The notes beneath the pieces were generated by a model, which saw only the letters and a list, made by a program, of their open reading frames with translations, had not been told where the DNA came from and made no database searches. From assembly GCA_045599385.1 (NCBI GenBank), contig JAZRVW010000044.1:1-54088 (forward strand): a DNA stretch of 54,088 bases. Direction: 5' to 3'. Each line of letters opens with the position of its first letter. Within the stretch, counting starts at the first letter, position 1. Shown here piece after piece: positions 8,616 through 16,882 of this stretch. Origin of the DNA: F23-B02 sp045599385. GTDB taxonomy: Bacteria; Bacillota; Clostridia; Oscillospirales; Oscillospiraceae. A program made the translations under genes and the position numbers.

Positions 8616-8648
8616 TGTAAATGCTGATTTTATCGGTCAGCATTTACA
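8616..8648 (-). promoter_or_regulatory. 12-bp inverted repeat in the cdaA leader
   Basis: TGTAAATGCTGA and TCAGCATTTACA form perfect 12-bp arms around a 9-base loop, between the predicted promoter and the cdaA start codon. No T-run follows on the minus strand, so it is not a normal terminator. It could be a repressor site or an RNA hairpin controlling cdaA. Confidence 0.55.
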
Positions 8649-8668
8649 AGCATACTTTTTGTCAATAT

Positions 8669-8697
8669 ATTATAAATCAAAGTAGGAAAAAAGGCAA
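8669..8697 (-). promoter_or_regulatory. Sigma-A type promoter of the cdaA operon
   Basis: On the minus strand TTGCCT, a 17-base spacer and a perfect TATAAT lie 76 bases before the cdaA start. The only other gene nearby, the desulfurase, ends at 8710. Confidence 0.7.
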
Positions 8698-8709
8698 TTG
8701 CCTAAAAGT

Positions 8710-9831
8710 TTATTTTTTATGAACAATTATATTTTCCAAAATATTTTCCGCTGTTATCACCTGATTTTTATTAATAAACGGTGAGAAACTCAATCTCAGA
8801 GTACCCGTGTCGAGCGTTCCCGCTGTTTTGTGCGCAAGAGGAGCGCAATGCAGACCGCATCTTGCGGCAACTGCCCTCCTCCCGAGCATTTCACATAGAG
8901 CTTCAGTATCTATATCAGGGTGCCTGACTGAAAGTACTCCCGCCTGATTATCCGTTTCAGAGCAGAACAGCTCAAGCCCGTTTATACGCTTTAAGCGCTT
9001 AACCATCAGACTGCACATTTGCCTCTCATGCGCGCCGATTTTCTCAGGGCTTCTGCTGATTACATATCTTACGCCTTCGGCAAGTCCCGCAATTCCCGGG
9101 ATATTGTGTGTGCCCGCCTCAAGCATATCGGGAAGATAGTCGGGCATGGATTGCAGAATACTGTCCGAGCCCGTTCCGCCGAACATGAAAGGCTTAGGCT
9201 CAGCTCCGCACAGCAGCACACCGGTTCCCTGCGGGCCGAGGAGCCCCTTATGGCCGGGCATTGCAATAAATGCCGCATTCAGCTTTTCGGCATCAATATT
9301 GCATACCCCCGCAGATTGCGATGCGTCAACAATCAGCGGTACACCCTTTTCATTGCAAAGCTCTGCAATATCGTATATCGGCTGGATAAAGCCGAACACG
9401 TTGGAAATGTGATTACAGACGGCAAGCTTCGCACCTGTAAGTTTTTTCTCAAAGCTGTCAATAACAGCATCAGAGTCAAATAACGGAGCATCAGCAACAA
9501 CCACGTTTGCGCCGATATCATTGAGAACCCTTGTAACCGAATTATGCTCATAGCCTGAGATAACAACCTTGTCGCCCTTTTCAGCCAGCGATCTTATGGC
9601 GATATTCAAGGCATGCGTTGCATTTAAGGTAAATACGATTCTTTCGGTATCGTCAAAGTTAAACAGCCTGGCAATAAGCTCACGGCATTCATAAACCTTT
9701 TCCGAAGCAAGAAGAGCCTGATGATACGCGCCTCTGCCGGGGCTTGACATTGTCCGAATCGCTCTGAGCATAGCTTTTTCAACAGCTTGCGGCTTAATAA
9801 AGCTAGTTGCGGCCGAGTCAAGATAAATCAA
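8710..9831 (-). CDS. Cysteine desulfurase family protein (class V aminotransferase fold)
   Basis: A 373-residue PLP enzyme of the small IscS-like group that begins MIYLDSAATSFIKP. The PLP lysine is K195 in MPGHKGLLGPQGTG, with the cofactor-binding Asp at D169 (VDASQSAG). A cysteine in the position of the persulfide-forming residue is C329 in RCGLHCAPLAHK, so it may move sulfur or selenium from cysteine. The start is TTG, seven bases after GGAGG, overlapping the DUF3343 gene by 4 bases. No iscU, nifU or thiI is adjacent. The fixed pairing with DUF3343, a proposed S/Se carrier, suggests a donor-acceptor pair. Confidence 0.88.
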   Translation of the reverse strand: MIYLDSAATSFIKPQAVEKAMLRAIRTMSSPGRGAYHQALLASEKVYECRELIARLFNFDDTERIVFTLNATHALNIAIRSLAEKGDKVVISGYEHNSVTRVLNDIGANVVVADAPLFDSDAVIDSFEKKLTGAKLAVCNHISNVFGFIQPIYDIAELCNEKGVPLIVDASQSAGVCNIDAEKLNAAFIAMPGHKGLLGPQGTGVLLCGAEPKPFMFGGTGSDSILQSMPDYLPDMLEAGTHNIPGIAGLAEGVRYVISRSPEKIGAHERQMCSLMVKRLKRINGLELFCSETDNQAGVLSVRHPDIDTEALCEMLGRRAVAARCGLHCAPLAHKTAGTLDTGTLRLSFSPFINKNQVITAENILENIIVHKK

Positions 9832-10079
9832 AGCTCCGCCTCCCTGTAGCTGCCGTCTGGCTGCTGGACAAAAACTTTCCCCTGCAGCAGATTTGCGTTT
9901 CTGAGCAGTTCTGCAGCCTGACGACCTCTGCCTGCGTTTACACTTACACTATATCCGCAGCCTCTTGTTGACAGTGAAGCCGGTGATTTAATAATATTTG
10001 CCGAAATTCCGGCACGCTCAAGTGCCTTTTCGGAACGCTGTGCGTAAGTCAGCGACTTGCACATAAATAAAAACCGCAT
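9828..10079 (-). CDS. DUF3343 small protein, putative sulfur/selenium carrier
   Basis: An 83-residue protein beginning MRFLFMCKSLTYAQRSEKAL and containing STRGCGYSVSV. It matches the DUF3343 family, proposed but not proven to carry sulfur or selenium. Two cysteines are present: C7 near the start and C42 in the glycine-rich RGCGYSV loop, the likely functional one. The 4-base overlap with the downstream desulfurase shows the two are made together. Confidence 0.82.
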   Translation of the reverse strand: MRFLFMCKSLTYAQRSEKALERAGISANIIKSPASLSTRGCGYSVSVNAGRGRQAAELLRNANLLQGKVFVQQPDGSYREAEL

Positions 10080-10124
10080 AGAATTCCCCTTTACAGCTTT
10101 TACATCATTCTATGCTGGCAATCA

Positions 10125-10157
10125 AAAAAAGTAACAGACCGCGTCTGTTACTTTTTT
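10125..10157 (-). terminator. Terminator of the carD-ispD-ispF operon
   Basis: A perfect 15-bp inverted repeat (core AGTAACAGAC / GTCTGTTACT, loop CGC) ends in a run of T on the minus strand. The arm overlaps the last codons of ispF. Confidence 0.9.
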
Positions 10158-10624
10158 CTCTCTATAAGTGCTACCGCGTGTGCCGCAATTCCGAGTCCCT
10201 CTCCGGTAAATCCGAGCTTTTCCTCAGTTGTTGCTTTAACGCTCACGCAGTCAAGCGGAATTTGCATTGCGCCTGCAAGTATCTCGCGCATTTGTTCAAT
10301 GAACGGAGCAAGCTTAGGCCGCTGCGCAATTACCGTGCAGTCAACGTTTCCAATTTCATATCCCCTGCTGTCAAGGACAGAACACACATTTTTAAGAAGC
10401 TCAATGCTGTCGGCACCGAGAAACGCGTCGTCATTGTCGGGAAAAAGCTTACCGATATCTCCAAGTGCCGCCGCGCCAAGTAATGCGTCCATAAGCGCAT
10501 GAGTCATAACATCGGCATCGGAATGTCCGTCGAGGCCTTTCTCGTACGGAATTTCAACTCCGCCTATTATCAGCCTTCGCCCTTCAACAAGTCGGTGAAC
10601 ATCATAGCCGTGACCTATTCTCAC
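10148..10624 (-). CDS. ispF: 2-C-methyl-D-erythritol 2,4-cyclodiphosphate synthase
   Basis: The 158-residue enzyme of the non-mevalonate (MEP) isoprenoid pathway closes the cyclodiphosphate ring with loss of CMP. It opens MRIGHGYDVHRL with metal ligands D8 and H10, and carries the family stretches DGHSDADVMTHALMDALLGA and KLGFTGEGLGIAAHAVAL. The start is GTG, overlapping the ispD stop by 4 bases (GTGA). IspD makes the precursor of its substrate. Confidence 0.97.
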   Translation of the reverse strand: MRIGHGYDVHRLVEGRRLIIGGVEIPYEKGLDGHSDADVMTHALMDALLGAAALGDIGKLFPDNDDAFLGADSIELLKNVCSVLDSRGYEIGNVDCTVIAQRPKLAPFIEQMREILAGAMQIPLDCVSVKATTEEKLGFTGEGLGIAAHAVALIERKK

Positions 10625-11355
10625 ATCAGTTCACCTCTGTCAGCAAGAATTTGTTCAGCAACATATACATCACGCTTTGTGGTGAGCTTAATGTTGTCAG
10701 CTTCACCGTCAACAACCGCAACCTTGATGCCCATAGCTTCTACCGCAGAGCAGTCATCGGTAATCGGAAGGTTCTTTTCAACCGCTTTAGTCAGCGCTCC
10801 CTTGATTATATCAGCGTCAAAGGCCTGAGGCGTTTGAATAAGTGCAACAAGGCTTCTGTCTGGAGTATCTACAACAGCGTCCTTTTTATTGAGAATGCGC
10901 ACGGTGTCAGTAGCTCTCACGGCAGGCGCAGCCGCAGTTGACTGTTCGGCGGCATATATCACGCGGTCAATGAGTGATGCTGAGGGAAAGGGCCTTGCGC
11001 CGTCATGAATTGCGATAATCGTAGCGCCTTCATTTGCGTTGCAGACGCCGATAAGTGCCGACTGAGCTCTTGTATTGCCGCCGCTGACAACACGGCTCGC
11101 TTTGGTTATTCCGTATTCATTGCAGATATCCGCAAGACGCTGAATACTGTCATGCTTTGTGACTACGACTATCTCATCAATTCTGTCAGAAGTCTGAAAT
11201 GCTTTAAGCGTATAAGCAATTGCTGGCGCACCGCCGATATTCATAAGTATTTTATCTCTTCCCATACGCTGAGAATTGCCTGCGGCAAGAATTACAGCAG
11301 TACAGTGAGGCACCTGAGGAGCAATTTTTTTGCGGATTTTATTAATAACTGACAT
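10621..11355 (-). CDS. ispD: 2-C-methyl-D-erythritol 4-phosphate cytidylyltransferase
   Basis: The 244-residue enzyme couples CTP to methylerythritol phosphate. The nucleotidyltransferase motif CTAVILAAGNSQRMGRDK is at about residues 19-36, and TIIAIHDGARPF and TDDCSAVEAMG match the substrate-binding parts of IspD. A ribitol-5-phosphate cytidylyltransferase (TarI) is the nearest alternative, but overlap with ispF favours IspD. It follows the carD-like gene by 11 bases. Confidence 0.95.
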   Translation of the reverse strand: MSVINKIRKKIAPQVPHCTAVILAAGNSQRMGRDKILMNIGGAPAIAYTLKAFQTSDRIDEIVVVTKHDSIQRLADICNEYGITKASRVVSGGNTRAQSALIGVCNANEGATIIAIHDGARPFPSASLIDRVIYAAEQSTAAAPAVRATDTVRILNKKDAVVDTPDRSLVALIQTPQAFDADIIKGALTKAVEKNLPITDDCSAVEAMGIKVAVVDGEADNIKLTTKRDVYVAEQILADRGELM

Positions 11356-11366
11356 TATATCTCCAA

Positions 11367-11843
11367 TCAGGCCATGCTTTCTTCAAGCATAAGCTCAATC
11401 TGTTCGTACGTGAAATTGAGTGCAACAACCATTTCAGATATAAAAATCTGCTTTGCGGAATGAAGCATTCTGCGTTCACCCGTCGACAAGCCGCGCTCGG
11501 CATCCCTTGTCATAAGCCCCTTGACGACCTCAGCAACGTCCATGGGATTTCCGCTTTTAATTTTGGTCATATTCTCTCTGTATCGCTTGTTCCAGTTCTG
11601 CGTCATGCTGACATCAATTGCCGAAAATGCGTCAAGAACACTTTTTGCCTCTTCGCTGCTGATAATCGGTCTTACGCCGATATTCTCGCAGCCTTCAACC
11701 GGTACCAGAACAAGCATATCGCCAACCGGTAATTTGAGGACATAATAATCGCGGTCAGTTCCGTCTATTTTCTTTTTTACAATGCTTTCAATTATGCCTG
11801 CACCATGCATGGGGTGAGCAATATAGTCGCCAATGCAAAACAA
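11367..11843 (-). CDS. carD: CarD family transcriptional regulator
   Basis: A 158-residue protein starting MFCIGDYIAHPMHGAGIIESI, the Tudor-like RNA polymerase-binding module shared by CarD/CdnL and TRCF. A helical DNA-contacting domain follows. CarD proteins bind the polymerase beta subunit and stabilise open complexes. The start is TTG, seven bases after GGAGG; no better start is in frame. It has its own promoter and leads ispD and ispF, an order common in Clostridia. Confidence 0.92.
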   Translation of the reverse strand: MFCIGDYIAHPMHGAGIIESIVKKKIDGTDRDYYVLKLPVGDMLVLVPVEGCENIGVRPIISSEEAKSVLDAFSAIDVSMTQNWNKRYRENMTKIKSGNPMDVAEVVKGLMTRDAERGLSTGERRMLHSAKQIFISEMVVALNFTYEQIELMLEESMA

Positions 11844-11889
11844 AATTATGCCTCCAATCCGGTAAAATGGATAATAGTATCCTAAACTA

Positions 11890-11918
11890 AATATACACTA
11901 AATGTTTAATTTTTGCAA
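11890..11918 (-). promoter_or_regulatory. Promoter of carD-ispD-ispF
   Basis: TTGCAA, a 17-base spacer and TATATT on the minus strand, 47 bases before the carD start and just downstream of the ispH/rpsA terminator. Confidence 0.72.
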
Positions 11919-11952
11919 GCATATAAATTCAAAAAATACTGAGTTATCAATG

Positions 11953-11986
11953 AAAAAAGTGCCTGCCGACATAATCGGCAGGCACT
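11953..11986 (-). terminator. Terminator of the ispH/rpsA operon
   Basis: A perfect 12-bp stem (AGTGCCTGCCGA / TCGGCAGGCACT, 5-base loop) followed by six T on the minus strand, 17 bases after the ispH/rpsA stop. Confidence 0.95.
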
Positions 11987-12002
11987 GAAAAATCAATTTT
12001 GA

Positions 12003-13982
12003 TTACTCTTCGCTAACCTCAACAGGTTCTTCTTCCTCAGCCTCTGCGGGTGCGGGCTCAGCAAGTGCGCGGATGGAGAGGGAGATCTTCTGCTTCTCTT
12101 CGTCGATAGCAGTAATCTTTGCCTCAACAACATCACCGACAGTCAGAACTTCTTCGGGCTTGCCGATGCGGCGGTTAGCAATCTGGGAAATGTGGATAAG
12201 GCCGTCAACGCCGGGCAGAACTTCTGCAAATGCGCCGAAAGGCATCAGCTTTACGATGGTGACAGATGCAACTGCGCCGACCTCGTATGCTGCCATGAAC
12301 TTTGCCCAGGGGTTGTCCTCGGGATTCTTGTAGCCCAGGGAAATCTTGCGCTTTTCCTTATCGAAGCTGATAACATATACGTCAACCTCGTCGCCTACTG
12401 CGAATACTTCAGCGGGGTTCTTGATGCGGTTCCAGCTCATCTCGGAAACATGAACCATACCGTCAATACCGCCGATGTCAACAAATGCGCCGTAGCTGGT
12501 CATGGACTTAACGGTGCCGTGGTACTTCTTGCCGACTTCGATTTCGTTCCAGATAGCTTCTGCGCGCTCGCGGCGTTCCTTCTGTGCAACAGCACGAATA
12601 GAACCGACAACGCGCTTGCGGCTGCGGTTAACCTCGGTAATCTTAACGCGGACCTTCTGCTTGAGGAGCTGGCTCATCTCGGCTTCCTTGGGCAGACCGG
12701 ACTGAGATGCGGGAACAAATACGCGGACACCCTTGACGGAAACAACAATGCCGCCCTTATTTTCTTCGGTAACAACACCTTCGAGAACGCCGCCGTTTTC
12801 TGCAGCTTCCTCAACGTCGTTCCAGCTCTTTGCAGCGTCAAGGCGCTTCTTGGAGAGCATTACGGTACCTTCAACGTCATTTACGCGGACAACAACTGCT
12901 TCAATGGTATCGCCGACCTTGACAGCGTCTTCGACTTTGATGCCGTCATCGGTGAACTCGGTAGTGGGAATGAAGCCACTGTACTTGGTGCCGATATCGA
13001 CACTGATTTCAGTGCCGGTAATAGCAACGACATAGCCGGTTACCTTATCTCCATTATATATAGTTTTGATGCTTTCCTCCAGCATTTCGTCAAAGGACAT
13101 TTCCTTCTCTTCTACTGCAGTTTCATCAATTTTGATCTCTTCGCTCATCTTATTACTTACCTCCTTAATTATCCACGACGGAGCTGATGCTCCGGCTGTT
13201 ACACCGACGGTTTCCGCAGCTGCAAGCATGTCCGTATTCAGCTCATCTGCGTTATTTATGAACTGAACATTGGCACATGATTCACGGCAAATTTCCGCTA
13301 AATGCACGCTATTGGCACTGTGTTTACCGCCTATGACAACCATGGCATCACATTTGGCCGAGAGTTTTGAGGCCTCATCCTGTCTCGTGGACGTTGCACC
13401 GCATATTGTATCAAAGATTTCTGCGTTTGTACATCTTTTTTTTAAGAAATTCTCACATTCGGTAAAATTATTGCGTGTCTGGGTAGTTTGAATGACCATT
13501 GTTATCGGTTTAGTATAAAATTCGGGATTTTTTTCAAACCAATCTTCAAGCTCGGCGGCATTTTCGCAGAGCACATGCTCACCGCACCAGCCGCAGACCG
13601 CCTCAACCTCTGGGTGATTGCGCATGCCGATAATGACAGCAAATCTCCCCTCTTCCGTGGCCCTGCTCACAATACCGTGTATTCTTTTTACCTTCGGACA
13701 GGTTGCGTCCACTATCTCGGCGTTTCTGCCTTCAAGTACCTCATACACAGACCTCGAAACACCGTGTGAACGTATCATAACCTTTGCGCCCTCAGGCAGC
13801 TCATCGGGGGAATTAATTACACTCAGGCCGTCAGAGCTTAGCTTTGAAACTACATCGTCATTATGAATAAGCTGACCGAGAGAATATGCGGGTCCCTCCT
13901 GCAGAAGCTCTTCAGCCATCTTTACGGAACGGCTTACACCAAAGCAAAAGCCAGCACTTTTTGCAACGATAATCTCTTTCAT
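12003..13982 (-). CDS. ispH: IspH-ribosomal protein S1 fusion (HMBPP reductase / S1 domains)
   Basis: A 659-residue fusion. Residues 1-280 are IspH, the Fe-S enzyme making IPP and DMAPP in the last MEP step; the three cluster cysteines are C13 (GFCFGVSRSV), C95 (VDATCPKVKR) and C194 (DTICGATSTR). An acidic linker follows, then four S1 RNA-binding domains at about 310-380, 395-465, 482-552 and 567-640 (the third reads GTVKSMTSYGAFVDIGG). S1 domains bind mRNA at the ribosome. The fusion is known from Clostridia and is one reading frame here with no sign of frameshift. It overlaps cmk by 4 bases; cmk next to an S1 gene is an old bacterial order. Confidence 0.96.
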   Translation of the reverse strand: MKEIIVAKSAGFCFGVSRSVKMAEELLQEGPAYSLGQLIHNDDVVSKLSSDGLSVINSPDELPEGAKVMIRSHGVSRSVYEVLEGRNAEIVDATCPKVKRIHGIVSRATEEGRFAVIIGMRNHPEVEAVCGWCGEHVLCENAAELEDWFEKNPEFYTKPITMVIQTTQTRNNFTECENFLKKRCTNAEIFDTICGATSTRQDEASKLSAKCDAMVVIGGKHSANSVHLAEICRESCANVQFINNADELNTDMLAAAETVGVTAGASAPSWIIKEVSNKMSEEIKIDETAVEEKEMSFDEMLEESIKTIYNGDKVTGYVVAITGTEISVDIGTKYSGFIPTTEFTDDGIKVEDAVKVGDTIEAVVVRVNDVEGTVMLSKKRLDAAKSWNDVEEAAENGGVLEGVVTEENKGGIVVSVKGVRVFVPASQSGLPKEAEMSQLLKQKVRVKITEVNRSRKRVVGSIRAVAQKERRERAEAIWNEIEVGKKYHGTVKSMTSYGAFVDIGGIDGMVHVSEMSWNRIKNPAEVFAVGDEVDVYVISFDKEKRKISLGYKNPEDNPWAKFMAAYEVGAVASVTIVKLMPFGAFAEVLPGVDGLIHISQIANRRIGKPEEVLTVGDVVEAKITAIDEEKQKISLSIRALAEPAPAEAEEEEPVEVSEE

Positions 13983-14665
13983 TCCGTTACCGCCTTTGCG
14001 CCGGATTTTTCAGAAATTATATCGCAGACAAGCTTAAGACTTTCATCAAAGTTATAATTACTTGTGTCAAGTATTACGGCATCATCTGCCGGAACGAGAG
14101 GCGCCGCCGCTCTGTTGGAATCCTGATAGTCCCGCTTTTTCATATCTTCCATTACTGCCTCAAGGCTGTCGTCCATGCCTTTTGCCTGAAGCTCAAGATA
14201 GCGGCGGTACGCTCTTGCCTCAAGGCTTGCGGTGAGGAATATCTTGACGTCGGCATTTGGCAGAATAACAGTTCCTATATCCCTGCCGTCCATTATGACA
14301 TTATACTTCTCCGCCATGCTTCTCTGCATATCCATAAGGAAAGCCCTTACCTCCGGCATGGCAGAAACATTTGAAGCACACATGGAGATTTCGGGAAGCC
14401 GAATTTCCTTTGAAACATCTTCTCCGTCAAGATACATTCTCTGCTCGCCGTTTTCGTTATATTTAAGCTCAATATTAAGCTCCGGCAGCATCGGCAGGAT
14501 AAGGCTCTTATCCTTCGTATCGAAGCCTCTTTTAAATGCCGCAAGACCGATTGTTCTGTAAATCGCCCCTGTATCCACATATATGAATCCGAAAAATTCC
14601 GCGGCTCTGCGGGAAATTGTACTCTTACCGGCACCGCTTGGGCCGTCAATGGCAACAGAAATCAT
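13979..14665 (-). CDS. cmk: Cytidylate kinase
   Basis: A 228-residue (d)CMP kinase. P-loop GPSGAGKS lies at residues 8-15 after MISVAID, followed by FGFIYVDTGAIYR and the NMP-binding region with VIMDGRDIGTVILPNA. An in-frame ATG 48 bases upstream exists, but the chosen ATG (14663-14665) has GAGAGGT just before it and gives the normal N-terminus. Its stop overlaps the ispH/rpsA start by 4 bases, and it begins 12 bases after the upstream FAD enzyme. Confidence 0.96.
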   Translation of the reverse strand: MISVAIDGPSGAGKSTISRRAAEFFGFIYVDTGAIYRTIGLAAFKRGFDTKDKSLILPMLPELNIELKYNENGEQRMYLDGEDVSKEIRLPEISMCASNVSAMPEVRAFLMDMQRSMAEKYNVIMDGRDIGTVILPNADVKIFLTASLEARAYRRYLELQAKGMDDSLEAVMEDMKKRDYQDSNRAAAPLVPADDAVILDTSNYNFDESLKLVCDIISEKSGAKAVTE

Positions 14666-14676
14666 TAATTTACCTC

Positions 14677-15906
14677 TCAAAGTGAATTTGCAGCCGTATA
14701 AGCTGTTGACCATGCAATCTGCAGGTTGAAGCCGCCAGTATATGCGTCAAGGTCGAGCACCTCTCCCGCAAAATGAAGTCCCTGAACGAGCTTTGATTCC
14801 ATCGTTCTCGGGTTTACCTCTTTTGTCGAAACGCCTCCGGATGTGACAATCGCCTCATCAATGGGGCGTGTGCCGATGACAGAAACGGGAAATGCTTTAA
14901 ACAGCTTCAAAAGCCTCTGACGCTGTTCACGCGTTATGGAGTTGACCTTTGTTTCAGCCGGGATTCCCGAAAGCTCAATCAGAACGGGAATCATTGTTCT
15001 GCCCGCAAGGTCGCAAAGTGCGTTTGCGAAATCGCGGTTTGCGTATTTTTCAAAGTCGCGCAGTATTCTCGCGTCAAGCTTTTTCTCGTCAAGCGCAGGC
15101 TTAAGGTCAATTTCAAGTCTGTATTTCTTATTGGCAAAATCCCTCATGTGTGCGCTTGCGGAAAGCACAAGCGGTCCGCTTACGCCGAAGTGCGTAAACA
15201 GCATTTCGCCCAGTTCCTTATAAATCAGCCTGTCGTCCTCAAATGCCGAAAGCACCACATTTTTCAGCGAAAAGCCCTGCATCTGAGCACAGTAGTCATC
15301 TGCGCTTTCCAAAGGTACAAGGGACGGTCTGCGCGGCGAAACGGTGTGACCGAGCTCCTCTGCCATCTTATATCCCCAGCCCGTTGAGCCCGTAAGCGGA
15401 TATGAAAGGCCGCCTGTGCATATAACTGCGGCACGGCAGTCAATAATGCCGTCTTCGGTTTCAACTCCGACAACGGCATTATCCTCAGTCAGAATCCTCT
15501 TTGCTCTGCAGCGCTCAAGTCTGACTCCGTTTCTCTGCATATATCTTTGAAGCGTTCCCGCAACGTCATTGGCATTGTCGGAAACGGGAAAAACTCTGTT
15601 TCCACGTTCTGTTTTAAGCGGAAGACCGAGATTTTCAAAAAACGACATTACTTCTCGGGGCGGAAATTTGTTCAGCGCGCTATACAGAAATCTTCCGTCA
15701 CCCGGAATGTTGGCAAGAATATCCTTAATCTCGCAGTTATTTGTAACATTGCATCTTCCCTTGCCCGTTATTCTGAGCTTTCTTCCAAGAACCTTATTGG
15801 GTTCAAGCAGAACAACATCAAGCCCGCGCGCAGCCGCAACGCCGCTGCACAGCATACCGGACGCGCCGCCTCCGATTACAACAACGTCAGCTGTTTGTCT
15901 TTTCAT
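14677..15906 (-). CDS. BaiN/HI0933-family NAD(P)/FAD-dependent oxidoreductase
   Basis: A 409-residue flavoprotein. The dinucleotide-binding motif VVVIGGGASGMLCSG is near residue 9, GRKLRITGKGRCNVTNNC follows, and the C-terminus ends in HFAGEVLDLDAYTGGFNLQ. These mark the HI0933 family, one member of which (BaiN) takes part in bile acid 7-dehydroxylation; most members have no known substrate, so this name should not be read as bile acid activity. The start is set at ATG 15904-15906; another ATG two codons upstream shares the same AGGAG. The start lies inside the end of the rpiR-like gene (20-base overlap). Confidence 0.9.
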   Translation of the reverse strand: MKRQTADVVVIGGGASGMLCSGVAAARGLDVVLLEPNKVLGRKLRITGKGRCNVTNNCEIKDILANIPGDGRFLYSALNKFPPREVMSFFENLGLPLKTERGNRVFPVSDNANDVAGTLQRYMQRNGVRLERCRAKRILTEDNAVVGVETEDGIIDCRAAVICTGGLSYPLTGSTGWGYKMAEELGHTVSPRRPSLVPLESADDYCAQMQGFSLKNVVLSAFEDDRLIYKELGEMLFTHFGVSGPLVLSASAHMRDFANKKYRLEIDLKPALDEKKLDARILRDFEKYANRDFANALCDLAGRTMIPVLIELSGIPAETKVNSITREQRQRLLKLFKAFPVSVIGTRPIDEAIVTSGGVSTKEVNPRTMESKLVQGLHFAGEVLDLDAYTGGFNLQIAWSTAYTAANSL

Positions 15907-16750
15907 AAACATCGTGCTCCTGCCAGATATTTTCAAGATTTTCAAAGGTCTTGAGAACATCTTCGCGGTTTTTCTTTGCCACTGCCATGATAATTGCATT
16001 GATGAGGCTCAGCGGTGCAACAAGCGAGTCAATGAAGGAAACCATATCACTCTTTGCATAAAGACAGATATCGGCAATTCCGTTTACGGGAGAAGCGGTG
16101 CTGTCTGTAATTGCTATTGCATTTGCGCCCATTTTCTTTGCAAACTCCATTGCCTCAACGGTGTGGCTTGAATATCGTGGATAGCTTATACCGATAAACA
16201 AATCGCCCTCGCCAATTCTTACAAGCTGCTCAAAGGTTTCACTCGCGGCAGTATCGCGCACAACCGTAACGCCGTCGCGCAGCAGGTTAAGATACAGACC
16301 CAGGAAGGAAGAAAGCGACGTCGAAGTGCGCATGCCAACGATGAAAATTCGCTTTGCCTTGATTATCTCGTCCACCGCAGTATTGAAGCTTGTCTGGTCA
16401 AGATTGTCAAGCGTAGCCTGCAGATTCTGCATATCGCTTGTAATAACGGACTTTACTATGTCCTTTTCATCAAGCATACTGCGTGCAACTTCAATTCGCT
16501 GAACAGAAGTAAGACGGTTTCTTATCATTTCCTGCAAAGTCTTGCGCATTGTAGGATAACCGTCATAACCAAGCTCCGTAGCAAAACGGACAACCGTGGA
16601 TTCACTGACACCTACGATTTCGCCGAGCTTTCCAGCGGTCATAAACGCAGCCTTATCGTAATTGGTCAATATATATTTAGCTATGGCACGCTGACCTTTT
16701 GAAAATTTGCTGCAATCTTTTGAAAGCCTAGTGAGAAGATTATCTTCCAT
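15887..16750 (-). CDS. MurR/RpiR family transcriptional regulator
   Basis: A 287-residue regulator with an N-terminal HTH_6 domain (GQRAIAKYILTNYDKAAFM, then GEIVGVSESTVVRFATELG, about 20-65) and a C-terminal SIS sugar-phosphate-binding domain (RIFIVGMRTSTSLSSFLG and DLFIGISYPRYSSHT). Such proteins sense phosphosugars, often amino sugars or cell wall sugars. No sugar operon is adjacent, so the ligand is unknown. It has its own promoter and overlaps the downstream flavoprotein gene. Confidence 0.93.
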   Translation of the reverse strand: MEDNLLTRLSKDCSKFSKGQRAIAKYILTNYDKAAFMTAGKLGEIVGVSESTVVRFATELGYDGYPTMRKTLQEMIRNRLTSVQRIEVARSMLDEKDIVKSVITSDMQNLQATLDNLDQTSFNTAVDEIIKAKRIFIVGMRTSTSLSSFLGLYLNLLRDGVTVVRDTAASETFEQLVRIGEGDLFIGISYPRYSSHTVEAMEFAKKMGANAIAITDSTASPVNGIADICLYAKSDMVSFIDSLVAPLSLINAIIMAVAKKNREDVLKTFENLENIWQEHDVYEKTNS

Positions 16751-16778
16751 AAAATCATCTCCAGATTAAAGTGCTTTT

Positions 16779-16807
16779 ATTTTACTCTTTATCGAGATAA
16801 ATTGCAA
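16779..16807 (-). promoter_or_regulatory. Promoter of the rpiR-baiN-cmk-ispH/rpsA operon
   Basis: TTGCAA, a 17-base spacer and TAAAAT on the minus strand, about 30 bases before the rpiR start. The spacer contains TCTCGATAAAGA, close to a small palindrome. Confidence 0.65.
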
Positions 16808-16825
16808 TATTAATTTGCAATTTTT

Positions 16826-16862
16826 TAGCCTCAAACTTGCAAAACTCGGAAGTTTGAGGCTA
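16826..16862. terminator. 13-bp stem-loop downstream of rluB
   Basis: TAGCCTCAAACTT and AAGTTTGAGGCTA form a perfect 13-bp stem with an 11-base loop, 20 bases after the rluB stop and just upstream of the rpiR promoter. On the minus strand A, not T, follows the stem, so termination of rluB by it would be unusual; it may protect the 3' end. Confidence 0.6.
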
Positions 16863-16882
16863 ATTTTACATAAAATATTAAT

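Noticed and set aside
12192..13187. 331-codon plus-strand frame opposite ispH/rpsA
   Set aside because: Antisense shadow of the S1 domains; low-complexity Asn/Ala-rich product without a binding site.
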